DNA of 64,000 bases from Desulfovibrio ferrophilus (GTDB lineage: Bacteria; Desulfobacterota; Desulfovibrionia; Desulfovibrionales; Desulfovibrionaceae): positions 1,287,501 through 1,351,500 of the forward strand of contig NZ_AP017378.1 in NCBI RefSeq assembly GCF_003966735.1. Direction: 5' to 3'. The notes under the pieces were generated by a model that saw only the letters and a list, made by a program, of their open reading frames with translations, ran no database searches and had not been told where the DNA came from. The position numbers were made by a program, and so were the translations under genes. Below, one piece after another: positions 1 to 8,052 of this stretch (its first letter is position 1; each line of letters begins with the position of its first letter).

Positions 1-196
1 ACAACTTAAATTGAGACTGCACGAGCCTTTTGAGGGTTCCAAAAGTTTCATCGGCGCACTGAAGACTGTGGAAGAGCAGCGCTTCACCATTATCCTTGAG
101 GACGGTGGTGACGAACTGACATTCGGCTTCGACGAAATAAAAAGAGTCCGAATTCGTTACCAGTTTCCCGCAAAGAACACGGGAAGAAAGGCATAA
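1..196 (+). CDS. rimP: Ribosome maturation factor RimP, C-terminal end (partial)
   Basis: The reading frame is open from the left edge (in frame from base 2) and stops at TAA 194-196. The last 64 residues match the end of RimP: the small SH3-like C-terminal domain, with the segment around FEGSKSFIGAL followed by strands ending in FDEIKRVRI. RimP helps mature the 30S ribosomal subunit in the cytoplasm. Its place directly before nusA is the standard bacterial order and supports the call. The N-terminal domain and the start lie outside the window. Confidence 0.85.
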   Translation, partial: QLKLRLHEPFEGSKSFIGALKTVEEQRFTIILEDGGDELTFGFDEIKRVRIRYQFPAKNTGRKA

Positions 197-249
197 ACCG
201 TCAATCCCCGGCCACGCCGGGAGCGTCGGAAGCTTCTGGAGGATTTTCC

Positions 250-1620
250 ATGAGCATGGAACTGAGAAAAGCCATCGATCAGATCAGCAAGGACAAGGGC
301 ATCGACCGCGACTTGCTCGTAGACACGCTTGAGGAAGCTGTTCGCACTTCCGTTATGCGCAAGTTCGGAGACGAAATCGACATCGAAGTCTCTTTTAACG
401 AAGAAGACGGCGAAATCGAAGTCTATCAGTTCAAGGCTGTAGTCGAAGAGGTCGAAGACGAGGGCACCGAGATCACTCTCGCAGATGCCCAACAACACGA
501 CCCCGGCGCACAGATGGATGACGAACTCGGCTTCCGCCTGAAGGTGGAAGATCTGGGCCGCATTGCTGCCCAGTCTGCCAAACAGGTCATCATCCAGCGC
601 ATGCGTGATGCCGAGCAGGAAATCATCTACGAAGAATACAAGGACCGCATTGGCGAAATCGCCAGCGGTATCATCCAACGCCGCGACAAAATGGGCTGGA
701 TCATCAATCTGGGCCGCACCGAAGCGTTGTTGCCCAAGGATGAGCAGATTCCCCGCGAGCGTTACAAACGTGGCGACCGTGTACAGGCCTTCATGATTGA
801 CGTGCGCCGTGAAGGACGTGGCCCTCAGGTCATCGTCTCTCGCTCGCACCCTGACTACATGATTACCCTGTTCAAGCGCGAAGTGCCCGAAGTTGCCGAC
901 AACACCGTGAGCATCATTGGTGTCGCCCGGGACCCGGGAAGCCGAGCCAAGGTGGCGGTGACCTCTCACGACCGTGATGTAGATCCTGTGGGCGCCTGTG
1001 TAGGCATCCGTGGCTCCCGCATCCAGAACGTGGTTCAGGAACTTCGCGGCGAACGCATCGACATCGTTGTCTGGAGTCCGGACGTGGCTACCTACGCTGT
1101 GAACGCCCTTTCTCCAGCCATCATCACCCGCATCACTGTGGATGAAGAAGAGAAGATGCTGGAAGTGGTCGTTCCCGATGATCAGCTCACCCTGGCCATT
1201 GGACGCAAAGGACAAAACGTCAAGCTCGCTTCCAAACTGCTTGACTGGAAGATCGATATTTTCACCGAGAGCCGTTATGGCGAATTGCACGCAGAGCTTC
1301 AGTCTCTGGAGCAGATCGCCAGTGTGGCCGAAATCCCCGTCGAAAAGTTCATCGTTGCGGGCTACGATTCCATGGAAAAACTCGTCACTGCCAGCGACGA
1401 ACAGCTCCAGGAAATCGAGTCCATCACCGAGGACAAAGTCGGGGACATCCGTTCCGCCATCAACTTGCTCAACTCGTTCCATTCCCAGGCTGCTGCTCAC
1501 GAAGAGCAGGACGGCCTGAAGGACGAGGAAAAGGCTCCTGCCACCGAGGCAGGAGAAGAGTCAGAGGCTGATGAACAGGCAGAAAAGCCTGTCGACGCTA
1601 CGGATGAATCTGCCGAGTAA
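250..1620 (+). CDS. nusA: Transcription termination/antitermination protein NusA
   Basis: NusA (456 aa) binds RNA polymerase and nascent RNA and modulates pausing, termination and antitermination. The order is typical: N-terminal polymerase-binding domain (residues 1-130), S1 domain (about 140-205), then two KH domains with the signatures GIRGSRIQN (about 245) and AIGRKGQNV (about 314). A helix-hairpin-helix-like region follows, and then a strongly acidic tail (about 415-456). A Shine-Dalgarno TGGAGG lies 8-12 bases upstream. Length and order are normal for a deltaproteobacterial NusA. It is co-transcribed with rimP upstream and ylxR-infB downstream. Confidence 0.97.
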   Translation: MSMELRKAIDQISKDKGIDRDLLVDTLEEAVRTSVMRKFGDEIDIEVSFNEEDGEIEVYQFKAVVEEVEDEGTEITLADAQQHDPGAQMDDELGFRLKVEDLGRIAAQSAKQVIIQRMRDAEQEIIYEEYKDRIGEIASGIIQRRDKMGWIINLGRTEALLPKDEQIPRERYKRGDRVQAFMIDVRREGRGPQVIVSRSHPDYMITLFKREVPEVADNTVSIIGVARDPGSRAKVAVTSHDRDVDPVGACVGIRGSRIQNVVQELRGERIDIVVWSPDVATYAVNALSPAIITRITVDEEEKMLEVVVPDDQLTLAIGRKGQNVKLASKLLDWKIDIFTESRYGELHAELQSLEQIASVAEIPVEKFIVAGYDSMEKLVTASDEQLQEIESITEDKVGDIRSAINLLNSFHSQAAAHEEQDGLKDEEKAPATEAGEESEADEQAEKPVDATDESAE

Positions 1621-1641
1621 CCCTGAGGGTACGGCAGGCAA

Positions 1642-1896
1642 ATGAAGAGACGAAACGGACCCGACATGAACGACGGCCAATCAAAACATGTTCCGGTCCG
1701 GATGTGCGTCATCTGCCGCAGAAGATTCCCCAAGCGGGAGTTGACGCGATACATCTGCCCCGCCGGTGCGCAGGGCCCGGTTCAGGACGAATCCCAGATT
1801 CTTCCTGGACGAGGCTACTACCTGTGTACCGATGAGGCATGCGAAATACGATTAAGTAAATACAAGGGCTGGCAAAGGGCGCCAAGGGGTAAATAA
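1642..1896 (+). CDS. ylxR: YlxR-family (DUF448) RNA-binding protein
   Basis: A small basic protein (84 aa) with the family signature [17 protein letters not shown] near residue 19 and the second half ending in [14 protein letters not shown]. YlxR proteins are nucleic-acid-binding and almost always sit between nusA and infB, as here. In Bacillus the family has been linked to RNase P modulation (RnpM); whether that holds here is unknown. Its TAA shares one base with the infB ATG, so translation is coupled. An alternative start is ATG 1666, just before the conserved part; neither start has a strong Shine-Dalgarno site. Confidence 0.88.
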   Translation: MKRRNGPDMNDGQSKHVPVRMCVICRRRFPKRELTRYICPAGAQGPVQDESQILPGRGYYLCTDEACEIRLSKYKGWQRAPRGK

Positions 1897-4800
1897 TGAC
1901 GGATAAGCTTCGGGTAAAAGACATTTCTGCAGAACTTGGAATTAGTAACAAGGAACTTCTCCAGGCATGTCGCGAATTGGACATTCCGGTGAAGAGCCAT
2001 ATGAGCACGTTGGAAGACGAGGATGCATCGGCCATCCGCGGTCATGTAAAAAAGGCACCCACTTCCACCGAGGTTGTGACCAAAGAAGTCCAACCTGGTG
2101 CCGTGGTGCGTCGCCGCCGCAAGAAGGTCAAAGCCCCCAATGGTCAGGCTGAAGCCGAGGCTAAGCCTGAAATCATCCCCGAGCCCCAAGAGGAGCCCGC
2201 CGAGGCCGCGGCCAAGGTTCCGGAAACGGTCGCGGAGGAAGCCAAGCCCGAAGCCCCCGAGATCAAAAAGCCCGTTGCCAAAAAGAAAGCCAAAAGGCCC
2301 GAAACTCCTGCTGCCCGTATCGTAAAGCCCGTGGTTCCTGAACAGCCTGAAAAAACGGCTCCTACCGTGGATGAAGCCCCCAAGGCTGAAGAGGCTGCTC
2401 CAGAAACTCCCGAAGCACCTGTCGCAGAGGCTGCCAAGGTCGAGCCAGAAGCCAAGCCCACGGCCAAATCCGAAGAGACTGCTGAGGCTGTCAGCCCTGA
2501 ACCGGAAGCCGCCAAGGAAGCCGCACCTGAGCAGGTCAAGACAGCACCTACTGAGGCCAAAGACAAGCCCGAAGCAATCGCCAAGGATGCCAAGACTGAT
2601 GCTGGTGAAAAAACCAAGGTTGCAGCAAAGGCCGACGGCGAAGCTGGTGACGAGCCCAAGAAAAAGAAGAAGAAAAAAGAGCCTATAGCTCCCAAAGTTA
2701 AAATTATTTCTCGTCCTGACCCGGCGCTGGTTCAGGAACGCCGTGCAGCAGCAGCTACGGCCCGCCCGAGTGGTGGCCGTCCCGGCGGCCCTGGTGGTCG
2801 TCCCGGTGGCCCTGGTGGTCGTCCCGGTGGTCCTGGTGGCCGCCCCGGTGGTCCTGGTGGCCGTCCAGGTGGTCCAGGTGGCCCCGGTGGCCGTCCTGGT
2901 GGCCCCGGCGGTCCTGGTGGTCGTCCTGGTGGCCCCGGCGGTCCTGGTGGTCGTCCTGGTGGCCCCGGCGGTCCTGGTGGTCGTCCTGGTGGTCCTGGTG
3001 GCCCCGGTGGTCCGGCTCCTGGTGCAGCCCCTGAGGGCGATGGCCGTCGTCGTCGTAAAAAGGACAAGCGTGTCGTTGATTTTTCCAAGCGTGACAATGA
3101 GACACGTTTCGAGATGCAGGGACGCGGCAAAAAGGGCAAAAGAGGTAAGCGTGGTGGTGTCGAGCCACAGTCCACGACTCAGCCCATCAAAGCCGCAAAG
3201 CGCAAAGTCAGAATTGAAGAAGCTATTCGTGTGGCAGACCTCGCCAAACAGATGGGCGTCAAGGCTCAGTTGCTGATCAAGGCGCTGTTCACCATGGGCA
3301 TGATGGCAACCATCAACCAGTCCCTGGACTTTGATACTGCAGTACTGATCGCTTCTGACTTCGGCTATGAAGTCGAGAAGGTCGGTTTCTCCGAAGACGA
3401 TTACATCGTGCCCAAGGAGAAGGACGCTCCCGAATCCTTGCAGGATCGCGCTCCGGTCGTGACCATCATGGGTCACGTTGACCATGGTAAAACGTCCCTG
3501 CTGGATGCCATCCGTGAATCCAAGATCACCTCGGGTGAGGCCGGCGGCATCACGCAGCACATCGGTGCTTATGACGTCACCACTCCTCGCGGCAAGATCG
3601 TGTTCCTGGATACGCCTGGTCACGAAGCGTTTACCGCCATGCGTGCCCGCGGCGCCAAAGTCACTGACCTGGTCATTCTGGTTGTTGCCGCTGATGACGG
3701 CGTCATGGACCAGACCCGTGAAGCCATCAGTCACTCCAAAGCTGCTGGCGTGCCCATCATCGTGGCCGTCAACAAAATCGATAAAGAAGGTGCCGACCCC
3801 GACCGCGTGATGCGCGAGTTGGCCGATCATGACCTGGTCCCTGAAGACTGGGGTGGTCAGACCATCTTCTGCAACGTGTCCGCCAAGACCGGCGAGAACC
3901 TGGACACCCTGCTGGAGCTCGTTCTGCTGCAGGCCGAAGTCCTGGAACTCAAGGCCAACCCGGACAAGCCTGCCGTTGGCCACATCGTGGAAGCCCGTCT
4001 GGACAAGGGACGCGGCCCCGTGGCCACTGTCCTTATCGAGGCCGGCACCCTGAATCAGGGCGATTGCTTCGTGTGTGGTGTCCAGAGTGGTAAGGTCCGC
4101 GCAATGCAGAATGACCAGGGCCGCAAGGTCAAAACGGTCGGCCCCGCTACCCCTGTTGAAGTTCAGGGATTTGAGGGTGTACCGCTGGCCGGTGACGAAT
4201 TTGTGTGTGTCGAGGATGAAAAAGTCGCTCGCCGCATCGCACAGAATCGTGCCCTCAAGCAGCGTGAGCGTCAGCTTGCAAGCGAGTCCAAAGTGACCCT
4301 GGAAAGCTTCCTGGCTTCCAGCCCGGATAGCGATGTGAAAACTCTGAACCTGCTCACCAAGGCAGACGTACAGGGTTCACAGGAGGCCATTGGTGACGCT
4401 CTGAACAAGCTCTCCACCGATGCCGTCAAGGTCAACATCCTGCACTCCGGCGCAGGGGCAATCACCGAATCCGATATCCTGCTGGCTGCGGCTTCCAACG
4501 CCATCATCATCGGTTTCAACGTCCGCCCGACGGCCAAGATCAAGGAAATCGCCGAGCAAGAGCACGTGGAAATCCGTTTCTACGACATCATCTACAAGCT
4601 GGTGAGCGAAATCAAAGACGCCATGGCAGGTATGCTGGCTCCGATCATTTCGGAGAAGTACCTCGGCCAGGCCGAAGTCCGCGACACCTTTACGGTGCCC
4701 AAGGTCGGCACCATCGCAGGTTGCTTCGTTGTGGACGGTCAACTGACCCGCCACGCCAAGGTCCGCCTGCTGCGCGAAGGTGTTGTCATCTACACCGGTG

Positions 4801-4952
4801 CCCTGGCCTCCCTGAAGCGTTTCAAAGACGACGCCAAGGAAGTCAATAAGGGATACGAATGTGGTGCCGGACTCGAACGCTTCAACGACATCAAGACCGG
4901 AGACGTTATCGAGGCCTTCACGGAAGTGGAGTCCGCAGCAACTCTGGACTAA
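1896..4952 (+). CDS. infB: Translation initiation factor IF-2
   Basis: IF-2 (1018 aa) is the GTPase that places initiator tRNA on the ribosome. It has an N-terminal IF2_N segment (residues 1-50), a long Ala/Glu/Pro/Lys-rich linker (50-290), a Gly-Arg-Pro repeat tract (about 290-372) and a second IF2_N-like segment (about 440-500). The GTPase domain follows, with GHVDHGKTS (about 525), DTPGH (about 571) and NKID (about 625), then domains II-IV. A Shine-Dalgarno AAGGGG precedes the ATG, which overlaps the ylxR stop by one base. The Gly-rich tract is unusually regular at the DNA level. The conserved core looks intact. Confidence 0.98.
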   Translation: MTDKLRVKDISAELGISNKELLQACRELDIPVKSHMSTLEDEDASAIRGHVKKAPTSTEVVTKEVQPGAVVRRRRKKVKAPNGQAEAEAKPEIIPEPQEEPAEAAAKVPETVAEEAKPEAPEIKKPVAKKKAKRPETPAARIVKPVVPEQPEKTAPTVDEAPKAEEAAPETPEAPVAEAAKVEPEAKPTAKSEETAEAVSPEPEAAKEAAPEQVKTAPTEAKDKPEAIAKDAKTDAGEKTKVAAKADGEAGDEPKKKKKKKEPIAPKVKIISRPDPALVQERRAAAATARPSGGRPGGPGGRPGGPGGRPGGPGGRPGGPGGRPGGPGGPGGRPGGPGGPGGRPGGPGGPGGRPGGPGGPGGRPGGPGGPGGPAPGAAPEGDGRRRRKKDKRVVDFSKRDNETRFEMQGRGKKGKRGKRGGVEPQSTTQPIKAAKRKVRIEEAIRVADLAKQMGVKAQLLIKALFTMGMMATINQSLDFDTAVLIASDFGYEVEKVGFSEDDYIVPKEKDAPESLQDRAPVVTIMGHVDHGKTSLLDAIRESKITSGEAGGITQHIGAYDVTTPRGKIVFLDTPGHEAFTAMRARGAKVTDLVILVVAADDGVMDQTREAISHSKAAGVPIIVAVNKIDKEGADPDRVMRELADHDLVPEDWGGQTIFCNVSAKTGENLDTLLELVLLQAEVLELKANPDKPAVGHIVEARLDKGRGPVATVLIEAGTLNQGDCFVCGVQSGKVRAMQNDQGRKVKTVGPATPVEVQGFEGVPLAGDEFVCVEDEKVARRIAQNRALKQRERQLASESKVTLESFLASSPDSDVKTLNLLTKADVQGSQEAIGDALNKLSTDAVKVNILHSGAGAITESDILLAAASNAIIIGFNVRPTAKIKEIAEQEHVEIRFYDIIYKLVSEIKDAMAGMLAPIISEKYLGQAEVRDTFTVPKVGTIAGCFVVDGQLTRHAKVRLLREGVVIYTGALASLKRFKDDAKEVNKGYECGAGLERFNDIKTGDVIEAFTEVESAATLD
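2764..3015 (+). repeat. In-frame GGRPGGPGG tandem repeat inside infB
   Basis: About 250 bases of near-tandem units built from GGTGGTCGTCCTGGTGGCCC-like blocks encode alternating GGRPGGP and [10 protein letters not shown] motifs. The three copies between 2905 and 2990 are almost identical in DNA, which points to recent expansion or gene conversion. The tract sits in the flexible linker before the conserved C-terminal core of IF-2, so copy number can probably vary without harming GTPase function. Confidence 0.9.
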
Positions 4953-5014
4953 TCCATTAAGCCTGCCGGCGGAGGAAAGGACATCCTTGCCTCCGCCGGA
5001 ATGGATCGTGTACA

Positions 5015-5326
5015 ATGATACTGGGCCTCCTGCGGCTTGATTTCCGACTGCACGGCAACCGTTCCCTCAAGGGAAAACGGCAAATTGCCAACAGCCTGAA
5101 ACAAAAACTCAGGAACAAATTCAACGTCGCAGTGAGCGAAGTTGAAGCCCAGGACAGCCTGGACAGATTGGTTCTTGCCGTGGTGACGGTCTCACCGGAA
5201 TCCCGGCGGGTGGAAAGCCAACTCCAAAAGGCTCTCAATCACGCACAGGCCGCTACCAGCGAGGAACTTATCGACTCGCAGGTAGAGATTTTCAGCTCCG
5301 GCAACGACGCCGACGAATTTTTATAG
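5015..5326 (+). CDS. YlxP-like DUF503 family protein
   Basis: A 103-aa protein beginning MILGLLRLDF and carrying the family pattern SLKGKR near residue 18, then a Lys-rich helix with KLRNKFNVAVSEV. This matches the DUF503/YlxP family, which forms small ferredoxin-like dimers and is commonly encoded between infB and rbfA. The molecular role is unknown; context suggests ribosome assembly or translation. It starts 62 bases after infB and ends 9 bases before rbfA, so it belongs to the same operon. Confidence 0.85.
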   Translation: MILGLLRLDFRLHGNRSLKGKRQIANSLKQKLRNKFNVAVSEVEAQDSLDRLVLAVVTVSPESRRVESQLQKALNHAQAATSEELIDSQVEIFSSGNDADEFL

Positions 5327-5335
5327 AGGTAGCAA

Positions 5336-5674
5336 ATGCAACCCTCCGGATCACGCAGAGCCCACAAGCTGGGCGACCAGATCATGCGCATCGTGGCGCA
5401 ACTCCTTGCCACCGAAATCGATGACCAGCGATTGGCCATGGTGTCGGTAAGCGGCGTGCGCATGAATAAAGACATCTCCATTGCCGAGGTGCTCTATTCG
5501 GTACCCATGGGCTCAGACCCCGTTGAAATCGAAGCTGCATTCAAAAAATCTGCAGGCTTCTTCCGCTCCCAGGTGGGACGCGCCTTGAAAAGCAAGTACG
5601 TGCCTAAGATCATCTTCAAGCGCGACGACTTCCTTGAGGAGATGGTTTATGGACAGCCCGATCAAGGCCATTAG
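5336..5674 (+). CDS. rbfA: Ribosome-binding factor A
   Basis: RbfA (112 aa) binds the 16S rRNA helix region of free 30S subunits and is needed for late maturation and cold growth. The sequence shows the KH-type fold pattern: an N-terminal RRAHKLGDQI helix, LAMVSVSGVRMNKDISIAEVLYS strands and the C-terminal SKYVPKIIFKRDDF strand. A Shine-Dalgarno AGAGG lies just upstream. The last 26 bases overlap the start of nrnA in another frame, typical of this operon. Confidence 0.93.
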   Translation: MQPSGSRRAHKLGDQIMRIVAQLLATEIDDQRLAMVSVSGVRMNKDISIAEVLYSVPMGSDPVEIEAAFKKSAGFFRSQVGRALKSKYVPKIIFKRDDFLEEMVYGQPDQGH

Positions 5675-6632
5675 CCAGCGCCTGAGAGACGGCGAATCCT
5701 TCCTTATTGTTGCCCACAGCAGCCCCGATGGTGATGCCATAGGCTCCAGTACCGCCCTTGGTCACATCCTTCAGTCAATGGGCAAGCGAGTCGTGCTATA
5801 CAACGAATCCCGTTTGCCCAAGCCCTTTTGCTGGGTGCCCCTGCCCTGCCCACTGGTACAGGACGTCCCCAACGAAAAGTTTGATTGGATCATCTCCCTG
5901 GACTGTGGCGACAAGCACCGTATGGGCTCGGCGATGGCCGAAAACTTCGGGGCAAAAGGAACCATCAACATCGACCATCACCTGGGCAATCCCGAGTTCG
6001 CCGAAATCAACTGGGTGGACACGGGATACGCTGCCGTGGGCGAGATGATTGCCGTTCTGGCTCGCGAACTGGATATGCCTCTGTCCGACAAGCTCGGAGA
6101 ATGCATCTATCTAGCCATCGTAACGGATACCGGTTCCTTCAGCTTTGGCAACACCAGTCCCCGCACGCTGGAACTGGCGGCAGAAATTCTTCGCCAAGGG
6201 CTCGATCCTTCCGCTTTCGTGGCCAATCTCCAGAACCAATGGACACTGGGCCGCATGAAACTCTGGTCCCGCATTTTCGCCCAAGCTGAGCTGCACTGCG
6301 CTGGTCAACTTGGTGTGATCCATATCACCAAGGAAATGTTCGAGAATACCGGCACCAGTAGTGAAGACACCGATGGTGTTGTGAATTTCATCGGCCGGAT
6401 CAAAGGCGTTAAAGCTGCCATCCTGCTACGGGAAGACTCCCCAGAGCTGACCAAGATCAGCCTGCGCTCCACCGGGGACATCAATGTTCAGGCCATTGCT
6501 GCCGAACTCGGTGGCGGAGGCCACAAGAACGCCTCCGGTTGTGCGGTACACGCCCCCATCGACAAAGCTGAGCAGACCGTTCTTGAAGTCGCTGCCCGTC
6601 TATTGGGATGCCCAAGGAAAACTGATGGGTAG
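5649..6632 (+). CDS. nrnA: Bifunctional oligoribonuclease / PAP phosphatase (DHH family)
   Basis: A 327-aa DHH-DHHA1 phosphoesterase. The DHH domain has SSPDGDAIGS (motif I, about residue 24), the metal-binding LDCGD (about 92) and NIDHHLGN (about 115). The DHHA1 domain ends with the glycine-rich GGGGHKNASGC substrate-binding motif (about 297). NrnA degrades nanoRNA and can dephosphorylate pAp. The ATG at 5649 is chosen because GAGGAG sits 7 bases upstream and it removes an implausible leader; the longer frame opens at TTG 5634. It overlaps rbfA by 26 bases and truB by 8. Confidence 0.92.
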   Translation: MDSPIKAISQRLRDGESFLIVAHSSPDGDAIGSSTALGHILQSMGKRVVLYNESRLPKPFCWVPLPCPLVQDVPNEKFDWIISLDCGDKHRMGSAMAENFGAKGTINIDHHLGNPEFAEINWVDTGYAAVGEMIAVLARELDMPLSDKLGECIYLAIVTDTGSFSFGNTSPRTLELAAEILRQGLDPSAFVANLQNQWTLGRMKLWSRIFAQAELHCAGQLGVIHITKEMFENTGTSSEDTDGVVNFIGRIKGVKAAILLREDSPELTKISLRSTGDINVQAIAAELGGGGHKNASGCAVHAPIDKAEQTVLEVAARLLGCPRKTDG

Positions 6633-7548
6633 AAGTCGCAAACGCAGCAAGGAACAGCTGGACGGCCTGCTGGTTCTGAACAAACCAGAAGGCCCGACCT
6701 CAGCCGGTTGCTTGACAATGATCAAGCGAGGCTTACATCAGGGCAAGATTGGACATGCCGGAACCCTGGATCCGATGGCCACAGGGGTCCTGCTTGTCTT
6801 GCTGGGACATGGCACCAAACTCGCCCCTTACCTCACCGAAGGTCGCAAGACCTACTGGGGAGAACTGGAGTTGGGAACGGTCACTGACAGCTATGACCGC
6901 CAGGGCAAAATCGTCGAGCAAAAGCCGTTTGACCACTTGCCCCCTGAAGATGTAAGGAAGGACGTCCTTTCCTGGATGGAACTCTCCACCCAGGAGGTTC
7001 CGCCTGTGTCTGCAGCCAAACATCAGGGCAAGCCCCTGTATGAGTTGGCGCGAACTGGCCAGGAAGTTCCTGTAAAGGTAAAGGATATTGAAATTTTTCA
7101 TGCGGAGGTCCTGGAAATGGATCTTCCGCGTGTGCGCTTCCGGACAACGGTGAGCGCCGGAACCTACGTACGGTCCCTGGTCCACAGCTTGGGGATTCGA
7201 CTTGGGTGCGGCGCCATGCTCACCGCTTTGACCCGGGAGCACTGCCATCCCTTCGGACTCGATCAAGCCCATGACCTGGAAACGGTCCTGGACGAGTCCG
7301 AACGGTTTCCCGAACGGGTGATTTCCCTTGTGGACGCCCTACCTCACTGGCCCAAGGTGGTCGTGACCGCTGACCAGGCCGCACAGGTTCAAAATGGAAC
7401 CTGGCTGCCCGTAACGGACACAACCCTGGCTGGTGTACCGGGAGACAAGGCCATGATCATTGACTCCGGCAATACGCCGCTGGCACTGGTCGAAGCCAAG
7501 GAAAAGGAAGGCAGCGTGTCATGGTCCATACTCAGGGGGCTCTGGTAG
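6625..7548 (+). CDS. truB: tRNA pseudouridine-55 synthase TruB
   Basis: TruB (307 aa) isomerises U55 in the T-arm of tRNAs. It shows the N-terminal LLVLNKPEGPTS motif, the catalytic-Asp motif GHAGTLDPMATGVL (Asp about residue 48), the substrate-binding Tyr in KTYWGELELG, and the C-terminal RTTVSAGTYVRSL strand-helix. The ATG at 6625 lies within the end of nrnA (8-base overlap) and fits the family start; an in-frame ATG at 6484 would add 47 unrelated residues. It is part of the rimP-pnp operon. Confidence 0.96.
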   Translation: MGRSRKRSKEQLDGLLVLNKPEGPTSAGCLTMIKRGLHQGKIGHAGTLDPMATGVLLVLLGHGTKLAPYLTEGRKTYWGELELGTVTDSYDRQGKIVEQKPFDHLPPEDVRKDVLSWMELSTQEVPPVSAAKHQGKPLYELARTGQEVPVKVKDIEIFHAEVLEMDLPRVRFRTTVSAGTYVRSLVHSLGIRLGCGAMLTALTREHCHPFGLDQAHDLETVLDESERFPERVISLVDALPHWPKVVVTADQAAQVQNGTWLPVTDTTLAGVPGDKAMIIDSGNTPLALVEAKEKEGSVSWSILRGLW

Positions 7549-7599
7549 AGATCTCCGCACCCATGGTGGGTGCATCGCATTTAAACGGAGGATATCGCT

Positions 7600-7869
7600 G
7601 TGGTTATGACTGCTGAAGATAAGGCTAAGATCATTGAGGAGTACAGGCAGGAAGAAGGGGACACTGGTTCCCCCGAGGTTCAGGTTGCGCTGCTGACGCA
7701 CCGCATCGCCTACCTGTCCGAGCACTTCAAGACCCACAAGAAGGATCACCATTCCCGCACGGGTCTCTTGAAGCTGGTCGGTCAGCGCCGCAAACTGCTG
7801 AACTACCTGACTCGCAAAGACGTCCAGCGCTATCGCGATCTCATCGCTCGCCTGGGTCTGCGCAAGTAA
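7600..7869 (+). CDS. rpsO: 30S ribosomal protein S15
   Basis: S15 (89 aa) with the hallmark [17 protein letters not shown] and the 16S rRNA-binding [27 protein letters not shown] start at 7600 is preferred because GGAGG is 8 bases upstream; the ATG two codons later is 14 bases from it. S15 binds the central domain of 16S rRNA early in assembly. It is followed by a strong hairpin terminator, then pnp, the usual rpsO-pnp pair. Confidence 0.98.
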   Translation: MVMTAEDKAKIIEEYRQEEGDTGSPEVQVALLTHRIAYLSEHFKTHKKDHHSRTGLLKLVGQRRKLLNYLTRKDVQRYRDLIARLGLRK

Positions 7870-7881
7870 CGCAGCTTTACC

Positions 7882-7913
7882 AAAGGCCGCTCCGCTTGCG
7901 GGGCGGCCTTTTT
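7882..7913 (+). terminator. Rho-independent terminator after rpsO
   Basis: A perfect 9-bp stem, AAAGGCCGC paired with GCGGCCTTT, encloses a 12-base loop and is followed by T5. It lies 13 bases after the rpsO stop, in front of pnp. In this operon it probably causes partial termination between rpsO and pnp. Confidence 0.85.
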
Positions 7914-8052
7914 CCCCGGAAGGTCCAGCGCTGTGAGGTTGCAATGATGGGGCGTCGGTACGACGTTTCATCCTCTCAACTTTACAGCACGTCTCTTCCG
8001 GGATTGTCACGACAGACCGCCGTGGCACACTCTCTAAACAAGGACGTGAGTT

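Noticed and set aside
157-1500. A 447-codon minus-strand frame opposite nusA
   Set aside because: Codon shadow of NusA with no family resemblance or Shine-Dalgarno site.
2764-3015. Possible CRISPR-like array in infB
   Set aside because: Units are contiguous coding repeats without variable spacers and are in frame with IF-2.
1818-3983. A 721-codon open frame on the minus strand opposite infB
   Set aside because: It mirrors the low-complexity and repeat part of infB, has no recognisable family, and its length comes from GC-rich codon bias in the sense gene.
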